Origin: Edaphochlamys debaryana
Taxonomy: Eukaryota; Chlorophyta; Chlorophyceae; Chlamydomonadales
DNA: 64,000 nucleotides
Assembly (NCBI GenBank): GCA_016858145.1
Contig: JAEHOE010000140.1
Location: forward strand, 186,001 to 250,000
Reading direction: 5' to 3'
Under the pieces are notes generated by a model. That model was not told the origin of the DNA. It made no database searches and saw nothing but the letters and a program-made list of their open reading frames with translations. Positions 50,901 through 64,000 of this stretch are shown piece by piece (position 1 is the first letter of the stretch; the number at the start of each line of letters is the position of its first letter). Both the position numbers and the translations under genes were made by a program.

Positions 50901-53900
50901 TGGTCAGCGGGCTGGCGCCACGTGCGCAGGCCAGCTTAGTCATCTCGTACAGGCCTCTCGTAATGAGCGCCGCGCGACCGTTGTTTCCGAACCCCATGCC
51001 GTCGCTGATGCCGCATGCGATGGCGAGGACGTTCTTTAGGGCGCCCCCCAGCTCCACCCCAACCACGTCTGTGGACCTGACAGGGCGGGGGAGGATGGGG
51101 AGGGAAGGAAAAGGAAGGGAACGGGAAGGAAGGGGCCTGACCGGGTGTGATGCAGGCGACAGGGAATTGACTAAAGGCAAGCCTGGACGTGCAGAGCCCC
51201 TACCTGCCGCCCTAGCTACCGGCGCCCCTGCTGCCACAGCCCCGCAAGCTGCCCCCACCGCGGTGCAAGGCTACAGAGGCGCTGTTACCCTCACCAACCA
51301 TCGCCCCCTCGCATCGCCCCCCGAGCCTCCCACCGGTAGCAGCGGAAGCGGACGGTGGACAGCAGCGACTGCACCCGCGTGGCCAGGGCCTCGTCCTAAG
51401 GGGGGGGAAGGGAGTGCGGAGGAGAGGGGTGTGCCTCAGGTGGCCGGTCTCAAGAACGAAGCGTGCCTCCTAGCTCTCCTACACCCCCGTCCCACATTGG
51501 CCGCCCGGGCATCGTCCTGGCCGAGATGTCGTTGGAGGTAGGGAATGCGGTGAGGAGGGAAGACGGCGAAACAAACCAGGATACCAAGCGTCATGGTCCC
51601 CGCCTTGGCCCTCAGCACCCAGCCCTCCCACGGCAGGAGGGCGCACATCGTCGGACAAGGGCCGCCCAGCCTGGTCCCATGTGCCGCGGCCCTCAGCCCC
51701 CGGCCCCTAGTCCCCGACCCTCCCATCGGCCCCGGGCCCCCGGCCCCTAGTCCCCGACCCTCCCATCGGCCCCGGGCCCCCGGCCCCTAGTCCCCGACCC
51801 TCCCATCGGGCCCGGGCCCCCGGCCCTCAAGCTTCCGCCCCCGGCCATCGGCCCCCGGCCCCCAGCCCCTCCGTTGGCCCCCGCCCTCAACCCCAAACCC
51901 CCAACCCCCAACCTCCACCTTGGAGGCGATGGTTACGGCCGTGGGCTGCTCCCGGGCCACCTCGGCGGCGAAGGAGGGCCCCGACAGGTAGGCCAGGCGG
52001 TGGCTGCAGCTGGAGGGGACGACCTGTCAGGGGGGGGAGGGGGAGGGGGGTAGAGCGAAAGATGTGAACGCTGGTTCCAGTACTGTCAGCTGACGATTGC
52101 ATGAGCGCTCTATATTCCTTCCCCCGCATCCGCGCAAGAGGAAGCGGTTGGGCTCGAGACCGGTGCGCTTCGCCCAGGCACACCGTGTAAAACCCCTCTC
52201 CCCCCCTCCTACAAAGGCCCACCTTGTCCTCGAGCAGCTCCGCCACATGTGAACCTCTGTTCTCCAGCAAACGTGTGAACCCGCTCCCCCCACTTCCACC
52301 AACTGCCCACCTTTATCTCCAGGAGCTCCGCCACGGTCTCCAGGGAGTCGAGTGTGATGCCCTTGGAGCATGACACCAGGATCTTGGGGGGGAAGGGGGG
52401 GGGACAGCGGGGAAAGGGGAGGGGAAGAGGGGGGGGGATTGGGACGCCAGGGGTGAGGGGGGGGCGGTAGATGCCCTAGGCGCAAGACACCAGGATCTGG
52501 GGGGGGGAGGGAGGGAGAGAGGGGAGAGGGGGGGGGCGAAAGGACCGAGGGACCAGGGCATGAGCTGGCAGACCGACAAAGGGGCAGGCGCGGCCGTGGT
52601 GAGCCAGGTGCGCGAGGTTCCCAAGTGCAAGGGCGTCACCACGTGCACAGGCCTGTCCTCGATCGACCACCCTCCCATGCCTCCGGCCCCTGCCTCAGAG
52701 ATTCCGTCATGCATGCCTGCCCCTCCCCCGCCAAACCCTCGCCAGGGCCCCTCGCCCCCCCTCCCCCGCAACACCTGTGGCCCTCTCACCTGATTCGGCT
52801 TCAGGAGCTTGGCTGCCTCCCCTGGGGGTGAGATGGGAAGGGGGAAGCAAAGAGGTGCAGGCGCAGAACAGTTGCGACAGAGACCCCCAGGTGCACAGGG
52901 ACGCCGCAACCCCGCCCCCCCCCCCCGCTGCCACCAGCGGACCTCGATGATGACTCACCCAGTGTGGCCGCGATGTACTGCGTCGGTACGACCATCAGCA
53001 GCACCTCGTGGCCCGTCATCACGGCAGCGAGGTCTGGCAGGCGGGGCGGCAGCGAGGTCACGGGAAGGGCACGGGCGATCGCGCGGCGGGAGGCAGCGGG
53101 GGTGCACAGGGCGCACAGGGGACACAGCGCCAGCATGCTCCTGGAGCGTGGGCCTATTCCAGCCCATACCCCTATCCAAACGCAAACCTCACCCCCGCCA
53201 TCTATGTTTGGCATACCCGGGGACGGCATGCTCCCAATTCCCACCCCCGCCAACTGCGGTCGGCATATCCAGGCCCTCCGTAAACTCACACCACTCTTCC
53301 GCACTCCCATCCCACCCTCCAGCCCAGCCGCCCCGCACCCGAGCCACCCTCACCCGTCGAAGCCCGCAGCGAGGGGGGACAGGGGCAGCCGGGCAGGTGC
53401 ACTGGCGATGACGGGAAGGGGAGAAGGGAAACAAGAAACGCTCCGTAGGCGGTTGTGGGTGTGTGGGCTTGCCTCCTGCGGGCTCCTCCCACCTTCCGTG
53501 GTCAAACCACGCGTTCGCAACCTCCCCCCGCCGCCGCCGCCATGTGCCTCGCCCTCGCATTGGGCCTGCCTGCCCACGCCCAGGCCTCCTGGGGCCCTTA
53601 GACCACCCGGGCCCTGTTTGCGCATGCCTGCTCTCATCAGCCGCCCCTGGCCGCTCTCTGGCGCACAGGGTGCCTCCCGCGTTCCCGTTCGAAGCCCAAC
53701 GCATCCCCAGCCTCCGCACAACACTACGGTACACGCGGAAGAAACGACGTAGCCCAAAAGTAGCAGCCCAGACACCCCTTCAGCCCCTGCTGGCGCCCAG
53801 CCCCCCTGCGCCCCCACCCGTGCTCTCGTGCTGGCTGTTGATCCCCTGTTCCTGCGCCCTACCCCTCCCAAACCCCTAGCAACCCCTGGACCCCCCCTGG

Positions 53901-54762
53901 TTTTGCGCCCTGCCCCTCTGTCCCTCTTGACCCTTCTCTTCGCCCCCTCCCCACCCTCCCTCTTGCCCCCCCCCACCCGTGTTCTCGTGTTTCTCGTTGA
54001 CCGCGTCCACCACCTCCGACCCACGGGACCACAGGGTAGTGGTGTGGCCCATGCGGGCGCAGTGGATGGCCTGGGGGGGGGCGGGGGCAGGGGGACGGGG
54101 GGAAGGGGTGAACGGGTCCGCCGGTTGGAAGGAGACGGGCACTCAAGATTGGCACTCAACGCAACTGCCCGAACCCTGCGTCGACCGGGCGCCTTCGGCT
54201 CCGCTGAGTCTATCGAGGTACGCCCCCTGCCCCTGCTGCACAAGCCAACCCGCCCACACACACACCTCCTCTGGAGCCCTCCCTCACCTTCCCGGCTCCA
54301 ACCCCACCTCGTATACCGGTAACCATTGTCAACTCGCCAACCCCGACCCCTTCGCCCCTGCGGTCCTCCCACCTCGGTCTCTGAGGTCCACTTTCCGCTC
54401 CCCCATCCCATCCACTGCCGCTTCCTTGCCCCGGCTCCACCGCCCCTATCACAACCAGTCCCAAGTGCCCATCCCTGGTCCCTTTGCAGTCCTCACCAGC
54501 GCTGTGCCCCAGGCGCCCCCTCCGATGACTCCCACCTGTTTTGGCCATGGAGAGGGGGGGATCAAATGAAACTGGGCTTTGAACGCTCAAGATTGGAAGC
54601 TATGCATGGTGCATGGTGCCAAGGGGGCTCAGGGGGCTCAGGGGGGAGGGAGGGGAGAGGGGAGAGGGCGAGAAGCAGAGCCCCTCGTTGCACGGCTGCC
54701 CCCTCCGTGTCACGCACCGTCGTTCGCTCTTGGCTGAGGGAAGCGGCCGTAAGGAGCGCCAT
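47941..54762 (-). CDS. NAD-dependent glycerol-3-phosphate dehydrogenase with unusual C-terminal extension
   Basis: Interconverts dihydroxyacetone phosphate and glycerol 3-phosphate, feeding glycerolipid or glycerol synthesis. Sixteen exons (first 54762-54718, then 54535-54497, 54070-53977, 53401-53354, 53033-52959, 52821-52790, 52382-52311, 52023-51919, 51395-51334, 51076-50856, 50554-50487, 49862-49745, 48913-48834, 48554-48480, 48267-48109, 48027-47941) join to 459 aa. The Rossmann motif [13 protein letters not shown] starts at residue 16. Conserved [20 protein letters not shown] and [20 protein letters not shown] (catalytic Lys205) are present, plus [13 protein letters not shown] and [16 protein letters not shown]. 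The first 15 residues are too short for a clear transit peptide. Typical enzymes end near residue 350; here about 105 extra residues follow, Ala-rich, then Gly-rich, then a hydrophobic small-residue stretch ending ALIGGRRRR. The last intron (81 nt) has no in-frame stop and could be retained. Confidence 0.92.
51701..51820. repeat. 40-bp tandem repeat, three copies, in a GPDH intron
   Basis: Unit cggcccctagtccccgaccc + tcccatcggccccgggcccc occurs at 51701, 51741 and 51781, the third with one change. It lies between GPDH exons 8 and 9. Confidence 0.93.
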
Positions 54763-55425
54763 GTTGGACGGGCGTTGACGGGGACGCGGAGTAGCTTCTG
54801 GGGACGTGCTAAGACGGTGTGAGCGGTTTGCCACACGCGTGCCTCGACCGAAGGCCTGCTCGCCTGGATCACGCTCTCCTGGACCGCGCTACGCGACCGT
54901 GTGGCTCAGAAGGCTCGTGACTGCTGGCAGCGAGGGCCTATGGAGCTGGGAAAGCGCGTGCAAGCATCATCCCCGAAGTCACGCAAACTAGGGTGACCGC
55001 GGTTTTGTTCTTGGAAGGGGATGCTTCACTTGACGGCAGGCTGTGATCAGGGCTGGCAAGCGAGAGAGGCAAAACAACTGCCTTGCGCGACCATGACCGC
55101 AATGGCCAAGCGTTCGGGACGGCTGGTTTATGGCACCTACGCCGCTCGCCCGCAGTCATCGAGCGTATAGAAGTGGCTTCGTGAACACACACGCTTGCTG
55201 AACGAGCGCTGAGGTCAGTTAAGCTGTATCGGCACTCCGAGCACAACATCCCTGCTTCCGACAGCACTCCACCATGCATTTCGAGGGTAGGTTGCCCCGA
55301 CAAACGCAAGGCCGCCTTGGGGAGTGGCAATTGACCGTGCTGGTGACCCCTCCCGTGCAGAAGTCGGCCAGCCGAACGTCGCCACCTCTCGCCTCGCCGT
55401 TCTGAGCAGGCAGCTCTGTGCCGGG
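54763..55425. other. divergent intergenic region between GPDH and aspartate aminotransferase
   Basis: It separates the GPDH start codon (leftward) from the candidate first exon of the aminotransferase (rightward), so it should hold both promoters. No clear element is visible. Confidence 0.45.
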
Positions 55426-55458
55426 ATGGAGAGCAACTGGGCTCACGTCGAGATGGCG
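55426..55458 (+). other. candidate first exon of aspartate aminotransferase
   Basis: An ATG at 55426 opens MESNWAHVEMA, which resembles the W-x-H-V-E-M opening of mature aspartate aminotransferases just before the APPDP that starts the next exon at 56043. The fit in sequence, strand and distance is good. However, I cannot find a canonical donor in the required phase (phase 0 after GCG), so an extra small exon or a non-GT donor would be needed. Confidence 0.4.
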
Positions 55459-56042
55459 AGTTGGGCACCTTTGTGACGGGCGACCGTGCGCAATACGCGA
55501 TTCTGTTGCTGGGCCATGAGGCCGTCGCGCTTGGCGGGAACCAGCGACGCGCACGGCACGCCCCGCAGCGCAAGCTCATCATGTAGGCGAGGCTCGCGAA
55601 CGCAGTGGGCCGTCGGGAGGTGTCGGAGTCCGCGTCGGCAGTTGCATGTCGTCGCGAATGACGTGTCGGGGCGTTAGAACGGCCGGCACGCCACGTGCGA
55701 CTCGGTCACGCCGGCGCAACGCCCGATTCCAGACCTCTCGGGTCGCCGCATTCAAGCCCTAGCCCTAACGGAAGCCCGCGAACCCTAGCCGCCGACGGGC
55801 GTCCCGTGCCGAGCTGCCTACGGTACCCCCACGTACCTACCCCGTCCCCTCCATCCCCTCCATCCCCTCCAACCCCCCAGCCCGCCTCCCCGCACCTGGC
55901 CCTCTCCCGTAAAACTCTAGCTGCCCCTTGCCCAGATCCGAACCGCCCTTCCCTCTGCGCGTCTTTTCCAACCGGTTCACTATCGACACACACACCCCTG
56001 CCTGGACCCCTCAAATTCTAAACCCCCCCCTGCCCCCCGCAG

Positions 56043-60409
<4,367 letters not shown>

Positions 60410-63130
60410 TGCCGTACGTACGGCGTGCGGTACGGCAGTACGGCATTGCAGCCGTACGGCCCACTCGCGTCAGGCGATGTGCGCGGTTGGGTTTGGGTAG
60501 CGAAGGATCGGGGTGAGGCGGGCGTGGCTGGAGGGGTGGCGGGCACCTCGGGAGGGAGGACGGGGCGGAGTGGCAATCGTCCCAAGTTTGGCCATGGCGA
60601 GGCGGGGAGAACGTTGATGGCAGGGGACGAAGACACGGTTGGCCAGGGGGCGTTTCTGGGACGCGTGCTAAGAGCCCGGCTTGCACTGCGTGCCGAGACA
60701 GAGACATAGAGCGGGCATTGGCGGGATTTCTTGCGGGCACGGCGTCGGTACATGGTCGCGGATCGGCAATTGGTGTTGATGCAGAAATGAGACTGCGCAC
60801 ATTTGGGGCTTGAGCGTACGGGTATCCTGCCTGTACGGCATCACAGCGGGCAGGCAGACGGTGGGATGTGGAGGCCTGGAGGGGCAGGGTCCTGCCGGGG
60901 TCCTGCTGGTCTTTTGACGCAAGGTGGTATCTGTCTTCAGGGGCCGAGGCGGTGCGTAGGCCGTCGAGCGGCGCACTTGGTGTTCTGGTTGACCTAGGGT
61001 CGCAGCAGGATCGCAGTACTTGCAGGAAACCGGATGGGTCGGTGGGCGCCGGTCCCGCAAGAGTGCCAGCCAGCATGCTAGCTGTGCGCCAGCTCGTTCC
61101 CGGCGGAGAAGGTCTCGGCGGGCAGACTGCGTGGGACGACCGAGAGGGGTGTTCAGCATGGCAGCCGCACACGCTGAGGGTCGGGTATCCAGCTTGCACC
61201 AGGCGGAGAGCATGTTCGTCCAGAAGGATTGGGCGGGGGTGGATGGGGGTGGGGTCCCACCGCAGCCATCACGCTGCGCATATTCCTCCTTATCTTCCCC
61301 TTTGGTGTGGCCCCACCGATGGTTGGTGAATTAGCTGCGTGCCTGGGCGCCCCGACCCCCATCCGCCTGTGTTACCTCCGCTTTGCAGGTGAGCTTGCGC
61401 CACGTTCTGGGACCAGCGGACGCCTGTACGCACACGCTGGGGGCCTCGGCACAAAGTTGGCATAGGAAAGATAAATGGCGTGTCCGAACGCGTTGCGTGG
61501 TGCGGCCGAGAGGATCGCCCGTGCGGCTGCTTGCTCCTGCCTGTTGCTTGGCCTCTCCCTCTTTCTGTTGCGTTGCGCACAGCTAGTTGCGTTCAGCTGC
61601 ATCCCCCCTCATCGTCGTCCGGACTACGCTGCACAGCCCTTGCCAGCACAGAAACCCCCATCCGCCTGTGTGATCTCTCTCTCCGCGCTGAGTACGTAGC
61701 CGGCCAAGCCGACGCGGCAGCAGTCTTGCAGCAGAAATCTGTGCGCTCAAGGGATATTTGCGGCCTCATAACAAGGACTACATGCCGCCATGCGCAATGG
61801 CTGGCCCCTCCCACCCGCCCTGCCCTACTGTACACCACATGGGGAGGCCCCGAGACGCTCAAGACCCCATCCTCTCCCTCGCGTCCCCTACACTGGAAGC
61901 GGTTTCCTGCACACGCAACCCGCACGCATAAAGCTACATCTAAGGGCTCGCTGACCGAGCGCCCAAGCGGCGTTCCAGCCGTCTACAGCGGAGCCCGTGG
62001 CTGCACCCCAGAGCCAACTTCACCCTTCCAACCAGCGCCCTACGTCTTACCCCAGGCCCGGCCGTGACCTCCCGGAGCCCCTTATTCCGACTCAGTAGAA
62101 CAGAACAGAAGCCCGCGGGCGTTCAGACGGAAGCCAAACACTGCGAAGGAGGTGCACCGTGCCATCGCATCGAGGCACCTACAGCCACAGGCGCCTTTGC
62201 CCCACCGCCTCAAGTCGGCGGCGAGAGGTTTGGACTTAACAGGATCAACGCCAAATCAGACGAACGTGCGTTTCCCGATGCCGGGTAAAAGCCTGCTGCG
62301 CATATTCTCTTCGAACCGCTAGCTGCCACGCCACCCCAATCAAAGCTGCCCGGCCGCGACTCGCATCGTTCAGGGGTCACGGAAACGCGATCTCCAATTC
62401 GGTACCTCCCCATGCAAGCACGCATGCCCGGCGAAGTCCCAGCTCCGCCCCATCCCCTGCGCGCAAGCTAATGCGCCGTCACGGCCAAGACTGGCCTACG
62501 CCCAGTCAAGATGGCGACCACCGGTCAACCCCAGATTGCAGTCCTCGTTCCAAGTAAATCGTGACCGTCGCCGCCGCCCCGCCCTTGCGGCTCGGGGGGC
62601 CGTGCGGCAGAGAGGCCATGCCTGTGACTCACGCCCGCGTAACGACAGACGCGGAAAGCGCGCCCTTGCTAAGACGCCGCTGCCTCGACCACCCGTGAAG
62701 AGCGGACGAAGGCAAATAGGCAGCGGGCGCCAGCATGCAGAGCAAAGCGCACCAAGCCTACGCTACTAAGTACGTACAGTTAGCTACGTTTTGACTGTTG
62801 CTATGCGCAGCCCACGCACCGCAAGCGAGAAATTTGTCAAGCCCAGTCAGCCCCAAATCGGCTAGCTGCGTGACGCCCCCCCCATCCCCCAAAAATGCTC
62901 GCGCAGAACGCAAAGCGGGACCCCGCGAGCCCTCCCACGCCGCCACGCCCATAACCCTTCCTTCTTCTCGGCTTGACGCAGTCCAACAGTTCTTCTTGGG
63001 ACGGCGCAGACATGTGAAATCCATGCCCGCGCCTCCCATCCCATCCCATCCCAGTGCCCCATGCCTGCACAGGCGCCGGCGGCTACGTACAGCACGGACC
63101 CGGACATACACGAGCCCTGCGCGCCATCCC
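60410..63130. other. intergenic: aminotransferase 3' flank and kinase 3' flank
   Basis: Two genes converge here. Just after the aminotransferase stop is a dense cluster of GCCGTAC/GTACGGC palindromes (60411-60465). I see no other conserved protein and no certain poly(A) signal in either orientation. Confidence 0.5.
60411..60465. repeat. GCCGTAC / GTACGGC palindrome cluster
   Basis: Within 55 bp the motif gtacggc or its inverse occurs about six times (gccgtacgtacggc, gcggtacggcagtacggc, gccgtacggc), giving several overlapping hairpins immediately after the aspartate aminotransferase stop codon. Confidence 0.85.
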
Positions 63131-64000
63131 TTATGCGCACTTGGCGACCCCGAGCGCAAAGCGCACCGACAGGCCGTGCCCGTGCGCGTGCCCGTTGCCG
63201 TCGTGCCCGTTGCCGTGGCCATGCCCGTGCGCGTGCGGCGTCGTGCCCGTCGAGCCCTCCGCCACAGCCGCGGCCGCAGCGCGCCCGCTGCCGCCGCTCG
63301 CCACCGACCCAGATCCCGTCCCGGCCGAGGCCCCGGCCCCAGCCCCGTTTCCAGCAGGGCGGGCGTAAGCCGGGTCGGGCGTGAGCGTGTCCAGGCCGGT
63401 CTCGAAGGAGGAGCCGGAGCGAACCAGGCCCTCCCGGCCGCAACGCACGCTGCCCTCGTGGTGGCCGCCGCTGATGGCGCTTCGCTGAACCACGTCCGCC
63501 TCCGGGTCAGGCCCCGGCTCCGCGCCGCCGGCCCCGCCGCCCGTGCACGCCCCCGACGGTGCCCGCTCCATGACGGTCCACAGCCGCTGCCCGCCCGGCG
63601 ACGCCGGCGGCGGCCCGTTCGCCGCCGCGCCGCTGCTGGAACCCGCCCCCGACCCAGATGCCATGACACCACCAACCGCCGCCCCAGCCGGACTGGCGCT
63701 GCCACTGCCACTGCCACCCGCGCCCGCGCTCGGTCCCGCACCAGCGCCAGCGCCGGACGCAGCAGCGCTGGCCGCAGAGGCCGAGGCGGGGGCGCCCGAG
63801 GGTGATGAGGAGGCCGCGTCGAGGTTGGCCGGCAGCACGCCCGAGGGCGCGGGCATGGGCAGGTCGGCGGGGCGCGACCGCGTGCGGCGGCGCTCCGCGG
63901 GGACGTAGGGCGCCTTCATGCGGCCTTCGCGCAGCGCCGCCCAGTCGAAGGCCGCGAACCAGGGGTGGCGCATGACCGCCTGCGCCGACTGCGGCCGGTT
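63131..64000 (-). CDS. Ser/Thr protein kinase, C-terminal part (truncated by window edge)
   Basis: The last 289 residues and stop (TAA, 63131-63133) of a kinase whose catalytic core lies beyond the right edge. The visible start, NRPQSAQAVMRHPWFAAFDW, is the end of a kinase subdomain XI followed by AALREGRMKAPYVP. This resembles the HPFF-x-x-I-D-W...PP-x-x-P junction of AGC-type (PKA/PKG-like) kinases, though CAMK-type kinases share part of it. The rest is a low-complexity Ser/Ala/Gly tail and a His-Gly segment (PHAHGHGHGNGHDGNGHA) near the C-terminus. I do not see a clear AGC hydrophobic motif. Substrate and regulation cannot be inferred. Confidence 0.75.
   Translation of the reverse strand, partial: NRPQSAQAVMRHPWFAAFDWAALREGRMKAPYVPAERRRTRSRPADLPMPAPSGVLPANLDAASSSPSGAPASASAASAAASGAGAGAGPSAGAGGSGSGSASPAGAAVGGVMASGSGAGSSSGAAANGPPPASPGGQRLWTVMERAPSGACTGGGAGGAEPGPDPEADVVQRSAISGGHHEGSVRCGREGLVRSGSSFETGLDTLTPDPAYARPAGNGAGAGASAGTGSGSVASGGSGRAAAAAVAEGSTGTTPHAHGHGHGNGHDGNGHAHGHGLSVRFALGVAKCA

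Noticed and set aside
54497..54554. GPDH starting at ATG GCC AAA ACA just before the Rossmann motif
   Set aside because: That ATG is out of frame with [10 protein letters not shown]; the AG after it is the acceptor, and exon 1 ([15 protein letters not shown]) matches in phase.
55219..55677. Open frames near 55.2-55.7 kb as a separate gene
   Set aside because: Both strands are open for under 220 codons with no recognisable domains; only the short MESNWAHVEMA stretch has a plausible homologue, as an aminotransferase exon.
62758..63741. Arg/Ala-rich minus-strand frame of 327 codons and plus-strand frame of 335 codons near the right edge
   Set aside because: Shadows of the kinase C-terminal exon in other frames; only the 63131-64000 minus frame contains the HPWF...FDW kinase signature.

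Overview
The window is nuclear DNA of a green alga, most likely a chlamydomonadalean/volvocine relative of Chlamydomonas. It is very GC-rich, with long G and C runs. Genes are split into many short exons by introns of about 80-400 nt, and third positions are mostly G/C. The proteins are eukaryotic and plant/algal in type (plant-type soluble pyrophosphatase, RanBPM-like CTLH protein, TMEM14/FAX, ISWI ATPase with PHD and Agenet domains). I cannot name the species. All exon models were built by hand from conserved protein sequence, splice consensus and phase continuity. For most genes the exon lengths sum to an exact multiple of three.

Layout. 196-8344 (-): a 1,517-aa coiled-coil protein with a huge Glu/Ala/Pro-rich tail. 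9878-11566 (-): soluble inorganic pyrophosphatase (192 aa). 12349-13966 (-): a TMEM14/FAX-like membrane protein (109 aa). It is divergent with 14249-18759 (+), a RanBPM-like SPRY-LisH-CTLH-CRA protein. 18760-21056 is gene-poor and holds AT-rich short repeats. 21.3-24.37 kb and 25.5-28.77 kb are head-to-tail copies of one block, each carrying an F-box-like/ankyrin-like gene on the minus strand. 28.77-30.17 kb is repeat-rich intergenic DNA. 30171-46200 (-): a 38-exon, 1,506-aa ISWI-like chromatin remodeller. 47941-54762 (-): NAD-dependent glycerol-3-phosphate dehydrogenase (459 aa). 55.4-60.4 kb (+): aspartate aminotransferase. 63131 to the right edge (-): the 3' end of a Ser/Thr protein kinase, cut by the window.

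These genes do not form a pathway or operon. They are ordinary housekeeping and regulatory genes of a nuclear chromosome arm.

The striking signal is in the introns. In at least six unrelated genes, 20-45 bp segments spanning an exon edge and its splice site recur inside the neighbouring intron, once or several times, usually 70-155 bp away. Some copies are identical, others decayed. This looks like intron growth by local tandem duplication across exon-intron boundaries, leaving arrays of decoy splice sites. Other notable features are four GC-AG introns, dispersed GCCGTAC/GTACGGC and GGTTGGC motifs that overlap splice sites, and a duplication breakpoint lying in a TAATACGG repeat.
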